Virus record (IMG/VR): IMGVR_UViG_3300027797_000122 | Coordinates: 1 to 26,011 of that record | Length of the DNA stretch: 26,011 nt | DNA from: a virus | Direction: 5' to 3' (one strand) | Shown here: piece by piece, positions 14,312 to 21,298 of the stretch | How the letters are laid out: each line of letters begins with the position of its first letter | Numbering within the stretch: the first letter of the stretch is position 1 | Position numbers and translations under genes: made by a program | Notes under the pieces: model-generated | What the model was told of the DNA's origin: nothing | The model's input: the letters and a program-made list of their open reading frames with translations, nothing else | The model's database searches: none

Positions 14312-14500
14312 CTATTTTTTTATTTTAAAGTATTCATATTCTACGTTGTAAATCTCACAGATCCTCTCCGTGGAAAGAGTTGTGAATAGTTCTGGCGTAA
14401 GACCATGCAGGAAGTAGCCATCTATGTACCAAAAACAACGTTGTCTAGCCTCGTATAACGCGGCGTCAACGTCGAAGGTACTTATTACATTCTGTTTCAT
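14312..14500 (-). CDS. Small unknown protein
   Basis: This 62-residue protein is unrecognised. It is soluble-looking, with an aromatic-rich centre (RCFWYIDGYFLHGLTPELF) and ERICEIYNVEYEYFKIKK at the end. It is preceded by a promoter-like TTG-N19-TATATTTG only 4 bases from its ATG, and ends 4 bases before the next gene on the strand. Confidence 0.55.
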   Translation of the reverse strand: MKQNVISTFDVDAALYEARQRCFWYIDGYFLHGLTPELFTTLSTERICEIYNVEYEYFKIKK

Positions 14501-14504
14501 GATA

Positions 14505-14534
14505 CAAATATAGTGAAAATCTATTTATCTACAA
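14505..14534 (-). promoter_or_regulatory. Bacteroidota-type promoter TTG-N19-TAnnTTTG
   Basis: On the minus strand, TTG (14534-14532), 19 bases, then TATATTTG (14512-14505) match the Bacteroidota consensus TTG-N17-23-TAnnTTTG. The ATG at 14500 follows after only 4 bases, so the transcript would be almost leaderless. The -33 part lies in the end of the upstream gene. Confidence 0.5.
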
Positions 14535-14979
14535 CGTCGTTTATTCTTATCTGACGGAGTATGGTCTTCATCTCGTCGTCGTGTGAGTGCTCCCATCCTC
14601 CCATAACCGGCCATATTTTGGGATGAAGTCCGTTGTAGGGAACATCGCGGTGAGTATCGTCCCACTCCGTGCCATCGAACATCTCGATTATAAGCAATGG
14701 CGTCATTCTTTTCTGTAGACTCTGAATGAGCTGTATATGTCTTGCTACCAGGTCGAAGTTAGACCATCTATCACACCATTTGGTTACGATCCAAGTATCA
14801 ACAAAATCGGTGGTTATTGCGGGTGGTTTAGAGTTTCCGAAATAGGAGTGCCACTTCTCTAATAAGTAAGTGGCATCCATATCCTCAATCCTACTATCCA
14901 TAAGACGGTTGAAGTGGAACGCGAACCTTATCATGTTCCTGAACCTCGTCTCTGTAAGTGAATCTATAAAATCTACCAT
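14521..14979 (-). CDS. Unknown protein
   Basis: This 152-residue protein starts at the ATG at 14979 (MVDFIDSLTETRFRN). A TTG two codons upstream is also in frame but lies inside a TACCTTTG promoter-like box, so it was not chosen. It is Trp-rich and mixed-charge (WIVTKWCDRWSNFDL; WPVMGGWEHSHDDEM), with no recognised domain or membrane segment. It is separated from the upstream peptidase operon by about 20 bases containing the promoter-like box. Confidence 0.55.
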   Translation of the reverse strand: MVDFIDSLTETRFRNMIRFAFHFNRLMDSRIEDMDATYLLEKWHSYFGNSKPPAITTDFVDTWIVTKWCDRWSNFDLVARHIQLIQSLQKRMTPLLIIEMFDGTEWDDTHRDVPYNGLHPKIWPVMGGWEHSHDDEMKTILRQIRINDVVDK

Positions 14980-14982
14980 ATA

Positions 14983-14990
14983 CAAAGGTA
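14983..14990 (-). promoter_or_regulatory. TAnnTTTG-type box 3 bases before an ATG
   Basis: On the minus strand TACCTTTG, then TAT, then the ATG at 14979. The geometry matches the box at 14505-14512. No clear -33 TTG is visible. Confidence 0.35.
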
Positions 14991-15001
14991 GTGAATAAAA
15001 T

Positions 15002-15262
15002 CTAAACGTAAAACTCGAAAATGAAATTTCCGTCGTCTTCCTGCCAGGTCACGTCAGTAAATTGTTTCTCTATATCAGAAACCTGTGCGAACAGAGACTC
15101 GAGTTTTTCGAGATCTATGTTACCGGAAAGATTTACAGTGAGTACAATCATATCACCCTCGTCATCGACCGTCGTATCGAAACCCTTTATCTCAGAGAGC
15201 ATTCCGACAAGTTTGTCGTTTTGGTTCGACTCGATGAACTTTTTATATCTACTAAGTCTCAT
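15002..15262 (-). CDS. Small acidic protein with capsid-targeting-like N-terminus
   Basis: This 86-residue protein has the N-terminus MRLSRYKKFIESNQND, which resembles the T4 internal-protein targeting peptide: basic, aromatic, then F-I-E. A cleavage after FIE would fit the gp21 rule loosely. The rest is a small acidic alpha/beta domain (DGDMIVLTVNLSGNIDLEKLE as a strand-helix unit) with no known family. The start overlaps the peptidase stop by 4 bases (ATGA), so the two are translationally coupled. Confidence 0.6.
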   Translation of the reverse strand: MRLSRYKKFIESNQNDKLVGMLSEIKGFDTTVDDEGDMIVLTVNLSGNIDLEKLESLFAQVSDIEKQFTDVTWQEDDGNFIFEFYV

Positions 15263-16290
15263 AGTACCATTATATTTATTATTAGGTATCCGTTGTCCAT
15301 ATAGCCAGCACCCATCAGTCCGTGTTTTTCAACCAGTTGATTTATATCCTGTAACTCACTTAGAACTTCAGATGGTTTCCAACCCTCGAGGTCGAAGTAA
15401 AGTGACCATTTACCATCTTCCTCTTCGATACCAGAGAATGTATCTAACTTTTTCGCGTCTTTTACCAGGTCATTGTAACTATCCGGATAATCTTTATCAC
15501 CTTTCACTGCCTCCTGTAGGTCTCTTTTAGTCGGAAGTGAATCCCAGTCTACCTCACAGCTAGCCTTACAAAGCTGCTCGAGATGTGTTATGTTCTGAAC
15601 CTCCTTACCGGTGTGTTCGTTCATATATCCAACAGAAACGTTGGTACACTCAGGTATAAGACCCATAAGCATAGCAGAGTCTGTGAATATACCCGTTGGG
15701 TCCGGAGCCATCTGCATACCGAGTCCATTGTATTGTTCACATAGTGCGTTTGCGAATTCATCAGAACAACATTGTCTACCGAGTTGTTTTGTTATTATTG
15801 ATCCAGTACCTCTTCTATCGAATGATACACATCTTACTATCTCACTAACGTGTTCGGTCTCCTCAAAACCGTTCGCCAACTTCTTAGATCCTATACCTCC
15901 TCTTTCTTCACCTATGAAAAAGTAGTAAAGGCCAGGAACCTTTTTCTCCATCATATAAAGCATCACTGTTACGCCGGCCTTATCGTCTGCACCGAGTATG
16001 GTTTCACCACCGGTTGTGATGTTCTCAATACCATTATCGATAGTTGAGTATCTCTCTGTTTTGTTCTGTCTGTGATCCGCAGTGTCGAGGTGTGACGTGA
16101 ACATAGTAGTTGGTCTATCACCTATTATGCGGTAGTAATTACCGAACTGGTCGTTCATAAGTTCTGGAAGAAGGCCAAGTACCTCTTCCTCGTGACCGTG
16201 TGGGTAGGTTTTGGTAGTCAAGGAAAGGAATGTATCTCTAACTTTTAGGTAGTCACGTTCGTACTCTCTATCTTCTATTCGTTTTCTCAT
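15259..16290 (-). CDS. Zinc peptidase of the M20/M28 (PepT/glutamyl aminopeptidase-like) type
   Basis: This 343-residue protein shows all the metal and catalytic landmarks of the clan: TSHLDT (H67, D69), GADDKAG (D102), GEERGGIG (E128-E129), FDRRG (D158) and NEHTG (H226), which supports an active dinuclear zinc exopeptidase. The usual family length is 350-420, so it is compact. After residue ~245 comes an extra ~95-residue C-terminal region (GKWSLYFDLEGWKPSEVL and following) of unknown role. Substrate is unknown. It is the middle gene of a three-gene operon with 4-base overlaps on both sides, and both neighbours have capsid-targeting-like N-termini. The peptidase itself does not. It may act on host peptides or on head-packaged proteins; both are inference. 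Confidence 0.8.
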   Translation of the reverse strand: MRKRIEDREYERDYLKVRDTFLSLTTKTYPHGHEEEVLGLLPELMNDQFGNYYRIIGDRPTTMFTSHLDTADHRQNKTERYSTIDNGIENITTGGETILGADDKAGVTVMLYMMEKKVPGLYYFFIGEERGGIGSKKLANGFEETEHVSEIVRCVSFDRRGTGSIITKQLGRQCCSDEFANALCEQYNGLGMQMAPDPTGIFTDSAMLMGLIPECTNVSVGYMNEHTGKEVQNITHLEQLCKASCEVDWDSLPTKRDLQEAVKGDKDYPDSYNDLVKDAKKLDTFSGIEEEDGKWSLYFDLEGWKPSEVLSELQDINQLVEKHGLMGAGYMDNGYLIINIMVL

Positions 16291-16763
16291 AATGTAAATC
16301 TAATGTTTCCTGGTGAGAAATGTATCTTACCTGAATTATTTTCATCGACGACAATCTCGTTCGATTTGACCGAAACGAAGTAGCTCTTAACGAAATCAAC
16401 AGTATCAATCTCCTCTTTGTGTGTCTCTGCCATACGTCTCAGCGTCATTGCCACTTCAACAAGTACGTCCTTAGTAACTATGTCGTCTTTGTTTGTTTTG
16501 ACGACTGCCACGTATTCACCTTTACATAACCATATATCGTTCGTACTGGGTGCATATCCACCAAGATCGAGTGCATGCTTTCCAACGTAGAGACGTGTAA
16601 TCTTTTTCGAAGAATCAATATCTTTCGCAATCCACACGTTGAATATTTCACCGGTTGAGGAAGGAATGAGCTTGTGTCTGACCTTACCGTCGAACTTCTT
16701 CAGGTCAACTTTAACTGGATTGACGTAATTCTCGAAGTATGCGGAGTATCTCTTAATAATCAT
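16287..16763 (-). CDS. Unknown protein with capsid-targeting-like N-terminus, first gene of the peptidase operon
   Basis: This 158-residue protein starts MIIKRYSAYFENYVNP, a basic-aromatic N-terminus similar in spacing to the other targeting-like starts. The body is alpha/beta (NVWIAKDIDSSKKITRLYVG; EYVAVVKTNKDDIV), with no recognised family. It ends in a 4-base overlap with the peptidase start. The ATG is preceded by ATATATA-ACGT, the same 4-base spacing as at 6349 and 8322. Confidence 0.6.
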   Translation of the reverse strand: MIIKRYSAYFENYVNPVKVDLKKFDGKVRHKLIPSSTGEIFNVWIAKDIDSSKKITRLYVGKHALDLGGYAPSTNDIWLCKGEYVAVVKTNKDDIVTKDVLVEVAMTLRRMAETHKEEIDTVDFVKSYFVSVKSNEIVVDENNSGKIHFSPGNIRFTL

Positions 16764-16767
16764 ACGT

Positions 16768-16774
16768 TATATAT
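16768..16774 (-). promoter_or_regulatory. ATATATA element 4 bases before an ATG
   Basis: On the minus strand, AATATATAACGT then the ATG at 16763. It lies directly after the capsid-gene terminator, so it could restart transcription for the peptidase operon. Confidence 0.4.
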
Positions 16775-16810
16775 TAAAAAAGAAAAGCCACTCTTTCGAG
16801 TGGCTTTTCT
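16774..16810 (-). terminator. Terminator after the major capsid gene
   Basis: A perfect 13-bp stem AGAAAAGCCACTC / GAGTGGCTTTTCT (16781-16793, 16798-16810), loop TTTC, followed on the minus strand by TTTTTTAAT. It lies about 17 bases beyond the capsid stop. Confidence 0.9.
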
Positions 16811-16826
16811 GTATTCAGTACTTGTA

Positions 16827-18521
16827 TTAGTTCAGCAATTGAGCTGCATCTTTTACACTGATAGTCATGAATTGTTTTTGTGGGAACCATCCAACTTCAG
16901 CAACAGCGTACCTAGATCTCAAGAGCATTCTTGGAGCGAAAGTCGCCTCAGAAATAACTGAGATAGATTGAGCCATAAGGTAAGGAACGAAGATGATACC
17001 TGGTTGATCAGCGTTGTTTTTCCTACCAAGGACGATTCTGTTGTCGTTGTATCTCATGTAAGGATCAACATAGATAGCGATGTCGCCTATTGAACCTACA
17101 GGGTAAAGTTGACCTTGACCGTTGAGTTTAGATTTCACAGGGTTGATTGTGTAACCAGCGATGTCTTGAAGAGCTGCAGCAAGACCTCCGTTTGTGATAA
17201 GGTATTGAGCAGGACCTACACGACCCTCAGTAGCGATAAAGTTAGAAGCATGAGCAATTTTCGTGATCAATTTTCTTTGTACAGCGTGAGTAGTCTCACC
17301 ACCAGGTGCGTTAGTAGTAGCGTAAGCAGTATCAAGGTCGAAGATAGTGTGACCAGTGATAGTAGCAGTACCAGCGAAAGCAGGTGCAGATGTTCTGTTG
17401 AGGTCACCCATTTCGAAAATCTTAGCAACGATTTGCTTAGAGATTGTTTGGGAAAGCTCGTTCACAAGGATAGATTCCATCTTTTGTACGATGTCCATAC
17501 CTGTGTTAGCTTTGATATCCTCGATTTCAGTTCTTCTGAGTGCTGAAGATACTTCGATAGTACCAACTGCGATAGTCTTAGAAGAAATCTTAGGTCCGAT
17601 TACACCAGCGTAGCTATCATCATCATCTTGACGTGACATTGGATAATCACCAGATTGAATGTTAGATGTCCAGTTTGCAGAGAAACCTGGGATGTGATCC
17701 TCAAGTGCAGAAATCAACTGAATCTCTTGTGGCGTTACAGATGCAGTACCAATGTACGTAATCTGGTCAGACATAGAAGCTGTTGGGTTGAATGTGTTTT
17801 TAGTTTGATCGTAAACGTAAAGTGTGTTAGCACTTGAACCAGCAACGTTAGCTTGTCTCCATGCTCTGAACATTGGATAACCGTCTACCCTTGAGAAACC
17901 TAAGAACTCAAGTTTTTTGTACTTAGTAGTAGCAATTCCTGCAGCAGATTCAGTAGTCTTTAGATCTGAGCTACCTTGTATGTTATCTACGAAAAGTCTT
18001 CCTTCAGCAAGACCGCCAGTTGTAAGAACTGCAGAACCAATGAATTTAGCAACAGTATCTTTAACTTCTTGAAGATCCGTAGCACCCAATTTTACTTTGA
18101 ATACTTGTGGTCTTTCGTCTGTTCCGTTTGTAGATCTTGAATCATCGTATTGGAAATCGATGTAAAGAAGGTCGATTTTCGGACCTGGTGATGGTTTAAC
18201 AGCTACGAGGTCAAGACCGATAGTCTGAGCAGCGATTTTCATCGCAACTGGAAGAAGGTTTTGTCCTACGTCACCTGAACCAGCAACTGGTGAAAGTACG
18301 TTACCTGTTCTTGGGTTACCTGCGAGGTCACCCACAACTGGATTCAATACAGCGCCCATACCTCCTACGTTAGAAGCATTTACGTACGCATTTTCGTTGA
18401 TTGAGTGGAACTCAGCGTATTCCGCCATCCATTCTACTCTATCACCTGTGACACCCATATTCTCGAGAACTGGTGCCCATTTTTTAGTGGCTTTCGCCTT
18501 GTCTATCCTAATGTGTGACAT
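16827..18521 (-). CDS. 23: Major capsid protein, T4 gp23-like
   Basis: This 564-residue protein is close to T4 gp23 (521) in length. The N-terminus (KATKKWAPVLENMGV, then WMAEYAEFHSINE) parallels gp23's leader (LLNKWKPLLEGEG...). A gp21-type cleavage site is visible at I41-N42-E43 followed by NAYVNASNVGGMGAV, matching gp23's LTE-A...YNATN. Later segments fit the HK97-fold capsid core: a long N-arm, SAALRRTEIEDIKANTGMDIVQKMESILVNELSQTISKQIVAKI as the spine region, and IFVPYLMAQSISVISEATFAPRMLLRSRYAV near the end. The gene lies directly downstream of the protease-scaffold gene, as in T4, and ends at a strong terminator with its own TATATA box upstream. Codons are more T-rich than those of its neighbours. 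Confidence 0.9.
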   Translation of the reverse strand: MSHIRIDKAKATKKWAPVLENMGVTGDRVEWMAEYAEFHSINENAYVNASNVGGMGAVLNPVVGDLAGNPRTGNVLSPVAGSGDVGQNLLPVAMKIAAQTIGLDLVAVKPSPGPKIDLLYIDFQYDDSRSTNGTDERPQVFKVKLGATDLQEVKDTVAKFIGSAVLTTGGLAEGRLFVDNIQGSSDLKTTESAAGIATTKYKKLEFLGFSRVDGYPMFRAWRQANVAGSSANTLYVYDQTKNTFNPTASMSDQITYIGTASVTPQEIQLISALEDHIPGFSANWTSNIQSGDYPMSRQDDDDSYAGVIGPKISSKTIAVGTIEVSSALRRTEIEDIKANTGMDIVQKMESILVNELSQTISKQIVAKIFEMGDLNRTSAPAFAGTATITGHTIFDLDTAYATTNAPGGETTHAVQRKLITKIAHASNFIATEGRVGPAQYLITNGGLAAALQDIAGYTINPVKSKLNGQGQLYPVGSIGDIAIYVDPYMRYNDNRIVLGRKNNADQPGIIFVPYLMAQSISVISEATFAPRMLLRSRYAVAEVGWFPQKQFMTISVKDAAQLLN

Positions 18522-18556
18522 TTTTAAATTTTTATTTTTTTTTGTGAATAGTAATC

Positions 18557-18562
18557 TATATA
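18557..18562 (-). promoter_or_regulatory. TATATA element upstream of the capsid gene
   Basis: The minus strand reads ACAAATATATAGATT, 35 bases before the ATG. The leader between them is A-rich (CAAAAAAAAATAAAAATTTAAAA). It is a candidate late promoter giving extra capsid mRNA. Confidence 0.45.
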
Positions 18563-18608
18563 TTTGTCTACTTTTCCTTATTTTTGTACTTAGTGGATTT
18601 TTTACAGA

Positions 18609-20777
18609 TTACACGTTTTTGAACCTCTCCATTATAGCGGTCATCTCGCCATCAGAAAGTTTATCCTCTTGGATGATCGAGTCGTGAGAAACGAGCTTCT
18701 TAGTGGATTCGTTCTTTTTGAGATTTCTAGTAGACCAGAAGTGCTCGATTTGAGATTCAGTCATCAACATTTCCACAGGGTAAAGTCTAGCTTGTGAAAG
18801 TATAGACTTCTTAGCTGATTCGTTGAACTGATTCCAGATAGCCTTGGTGTTTTCAGGCATCATCCTGATAACTCTCTCTTCAAGAGATTCAGATTTTGTA
18901 GAAAGCGCCTCGGAGATGAGTGTGAGTACATCCTTCGGTGTGAAGTAACTTCTTTCGTTTATGTGAAGTTTAACTGTATCTTGCTCTTCGTTAGTGAGTG
19001 CATAGTAGCTGTCTACTTGTGATTTTGACAAGAACTTAAGGAAGTTCAGGTCAGATGTCTCAGAAACTTTACGTTTTTTAGCTTCTTCGATCAATATGTC
19101 GATTTGAGATGAAAGCTCAGACTCGTTGTGTCCAGATACCTCACGGTTCCAGTTGTCAGCGTCATCGTCGTCATCATCATTGTCGTCGTCTTCGTGTTTA
19201 ATATGTACTGCCTCAGGAGAAACCTCAGCGATACCCGCAGGTCCACAGACAGCATCATCATCGTCATCATCCATATTATGTGCCATATCAGCATCGTCAT
19301 CGTCATCATCCTCTACAGCTTCAAAACCGTGTGCATTAAGTGATGGGAAGTTATCCTCAACAGATTCGAAAATTTTTCCACCATTGAGTTTCTCAGTAAT
19401 CATACCTGAGTAAGAGATAGATTTGTCGAGGTTCTCAGCGATATACTCAGAATATGCGATGTTGTCATCAAGATGCTCAGCAAGGTATTCAGAGTAAGCA
19501 ATGTTACCTTCTACGTGCTCAGCAAGGTACTCAGAGTAAGCGATAGAATTATCTACGTGCTCTGCGATGTATTCAGAATAAGCGATGTTTTTATCCAAAT
19601 TCTCAGCGATATACTCAGAATATGCGATGTTCTTATCCAAATTCTCAGCGATGTACTCAGAATATGCGATGTTTTTATCCAAATTCTCAGCAAGATACTC
19701 AGAATAAGAAATGTTCTTATCTAGGTTTTCTGCGATATACTCAGAGTAAGAAATGTTCTTATCTAGGTTCTCGGCAACATACTCAGAATATGCGATGTTT
19801 TTGTCAAGATTCTCAGCAACATACTCAGAATATGCGATGTTTTTGTCAAGATTCTCAGCAAGGTACTCAGAATAGTTTACTGCTTTCTCAAGGCTCTCAG
19901 CTAGGTAGTCGTTGTGTTTGATAAGCTTGTCAGTAGTCTCTTTCAAAGACTTGTTCTCGTTTACCATAATCTGAACTTTCTCAGCTAGGTAGTCTAGGTA
20001 TTTCACAACTTGTGAATTTGTCTTGTTGAGCTCCTCATAGTACTCGAGAAGTTGTTCAAGCCTCTTAGGGTTCATGTTGCCCTTTGTAATGGCACTCTTA
20101 ACCTCCTTCTTAGTAGAAGCCAACTCCTTGACCAAATACTGAGAGTAGTCAGTCAACTGTTGTTTAGTAACGTACTCGTTTTTGTTCATGTTGAATAAAT
20201 CGTTGATTTTTGACTCATCGGACATCTCATATATCCTAAAGTTAGATTTCGGGTCAGCGAAGCCAAGCGACTCATTAAGAACTTTAACACTCATTTTAGC
20301 CGATGCAAATCCTGGATCTGCAACAATGTCGTAAGTGAATAATTTCTTTAATGAGACCGTACCATCAGACTCTGTTATACCTGCGGCGCGTGAAGAAACA
20401 AAAAGAGGACATCCGTCGTCGACGAGTGCCTTTGCTTCTTTACCCCAATAAGTACTTAACAGTCTGATTTCGCCCGCAACTAGGTTCTGCTCCTTGATAT
20501 AATCAGCCTTAGTGATTATGTGTGAAGCCCTAGAAAGAGAAGTATCGAAAACATCCGGGTGGTCGAACTCGCCGTAAACGACTCCGAGGTTATTCATCCT
20601 CTCGTTCATCTCGCCAAGCGCAGGAAGGAACCTATCAGCAGTGTACACTCTCTCATTTCTGTTCTTTATATCGAACTCAGTGAATGTTCCGTTTAATACG
20701 TAATCCTTCTTACCAGTCCCGCCACTTTCCCTCACAAGGGAATTAGTAGAGTTTTCTACAATCAATACTGGTTTCAT
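18609..20777 (-). CDS. 21: Prohead protease (gp21-like) fused to a repeat-bearing core/scaffold protein
   Basis: This protein has 722 residues. Residues ~25-165 match T4 gp21: IKNRNERVY (38-45), GEFDHP (69-74, H73 catalytic), VSSRAAG (127-133, Ser nucleophile at S128/S129) and TYDIVADPGF. T4 gp21 is only 212 residues. Here ~550 more follow: a helical region (~200-290), 11 tandem 14-residue repeats of the form YSEY(L/V/I)AENLDKNIA, acidic Asp runs (DDDDDDADM; DDNDDDDDDAD), and a ~130-residue helical C-terminus. A helical, acidic, repeat-rich protein next to the capsid gene suits a gp22-type assembly core, so protease and scaffold appear to be one polyprotein. The order portal-protease/scaffold-capsid follows T4. 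A TATATATAT box lies 29 bases upstream. Confidence 0.85.
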   Translation of the reverse strand: MKPVLIVENSTNSLVRESGGTGKKDYVLNGTFTEFDIKNRNERVYTADRFLPALGEMNERMNNLGVVYGEFDHPDVFDTSLSRASHIITKADYIKEQNLVAGEIRLLSTYWGKEAKALVDDGCPLFVSSRAAGITESDGTVSLKKLFTYDIVADPGFASAKMSVKVLNESLGFADPKSNFRIYEMSDESKINDLFNMNKNEYVTKQQLTDYSQYLVKELASTKKEVKSAITKGNMNPKRLEQLLEYYEELNKTNSQVVKYLDYLAEKVQIMVNENKSLKETTDKLIKHNDYLAESLEKAVNYSEYLAENLDKNIAYSEYVAENLDKNIAYSEYVAENLDKNISYSEYIAENLDKNISYSEYLAENLDKNIAYSEYIAENLDKNIAYSEYIAENLDKNIAYSEYIAEHVDNSIAYSEYLAEHVEGNIAYSEYLAEHLDDNIAYSEYIAENLDKSISYSGMITEKLNGGKIFESVEDNFPSLNAHGFEAVEDDDDDDADMAHNMDDDDDDAVCGPAGIAEVSPEAVHIKHEDDDNDDDDDDADNWNREVSGHNESELSSQIDILIEEAKKRKVSETSDLNFLKFLSKSQVDSYYALTNEEQDTVKLHINERSYFTPKDVLTLISEALSTKSESLEERVIRMMPENTKAIWNQFNESAKKSILSQARLYPVEMLMTESQIEHFWSTRNLKKNESTKKLVSHDSIIQEDKLSDGEMTAIMERFKNV
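19413..19874 (-). repeat. Eleven tandem 42-base (14-residue) repeats in the scaffold region
   Basis: The 462 bases hold exactly 11 units of YSEY(L/V/I)AE(N/H)(L/V)(D/E)xxI(A/S) with no spacers. Degenerate units flank them (HNDYLAESLEKAVN before, YSGMITEKLNG after). Fourteen residues is two heptads, fitting a regular helical rod. Neighbouring units are nearly identical in DNA, so copy number probably varies between related phages. Confidence 0.9.
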
Positions 20778-20806
20778 GTAATTGTTTATTTTTTGTGCGT
20801 TTAGTG

Positions 20807-20815
20807 TATATATAT
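20807..20815 (-). promoter_or_regulatory. TATATATA element upstream of the protease-scaffold gene
   Basis: The minus strand reads AAAAGATATATATACAC, 29 bases before the ATG at 20777. It is the longest TATA run in the window and a candidate late promoter. Confidence 0.45.
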
Positions 20816-20827
20816 CTTTTCTTTGAC

Positions 20828-20835
20828 TACTTTTG
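20828..20835 (+). promoter_or_regulatory. TACTTTTG box in the divergent intergenic region
   Basis: TACTTTTG matches the Bacteroidota -7 consensus TAnnTTTG, 76 bases before the plus-strand ATG at 20912. No good -33 TTG at the right distance was found. The 134-base divergent gap holds nothing else recognisable. Confidence 0.35.
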
Positions 20836-20911
20836 TAAATGGGTGGTTTTTTTATAGTAGGACACGAAACAAAACCGTTTTACTAAATAGAACAGAAGAG
20901 GATTTTTTACG

Positions 20912-21298
20912 ATGATAACAACAAGGGAAATACCCGTAAAGATTACAGACCACAATTACCAGTACTACGACGACCTGGGCTACGACACCACACTCGGCGA
21001 AACTATAGTAATACCTGTGGAACTGCTACCAAAAGGATCACACTACAAAATAACCTGTAAGTGCGATGGCTGCGGCATTGAGAAGCAAGTAATCTACAAA
21101 AATTACCTAAGATACGGGAATAACTTCGGTGAATACTACTGCAGAAAGTGTTCAGAACACAAAAGGATAAAAACGCTAAGAAAGAACTTCGGCGTAGACT
21201 ACCCAATACAAAACAAAGGAGTACTGGGTAAAATGAAGAAAACAATAATGGAGAAGTACGGCGTAGACAACATCTCCAAAAAAGAAAAAAAGAAATGA
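20912..21298 (+). CDS. Zinc-finger protein, possibly a truncated homing-endonuclease-like protein
   Basis: This 128-residue protein has a zinc-binding arrangement CKCDGC (C49, C51, C54) and CRKC (C77, C80). Two copies of a (F/Y)GVDxxxxxK-type motif follow (NFGVDYPIQN, KYGVDNISKK). The KYGVxNxSxx motif with a leading zinc ribbon is common in free-standing phage endonucleases, where a nuclease domain usually follows. Here the protein stops right after KYGVDNISKKEKKK, and its last bases overlap the RNase R start (ATGA), so the nuclease part seems lost. It may now be a DNA- or RNA-binding protein coupled to RNase R. This is inference from motif style only. Confidence 0.55.
   Translation: MITTREIPVKITDHNYQYYDDLGYDTTLGETIVIPVELLPKGSHYKITCKCDGCGIEKQVIYKNYLRYGNNFGEYYCRKCSEHKRIKTLRKNFGVDYPIQNKGVLGKMKKTIMEKYGVDNISKKEKKK

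Noticed and set aside
19413-19874. CRISPR-like array
   Set aside because: The 42-base repeats are contiguous without spacers and stay in frame in a coding sequence.
19126-19921. Plus-strand Ser-rich and repeat-derived frames over the scaffold gene
   Set aside because: They are shadows of the Asp runs and of the 14-residue repeats on the minus strand.
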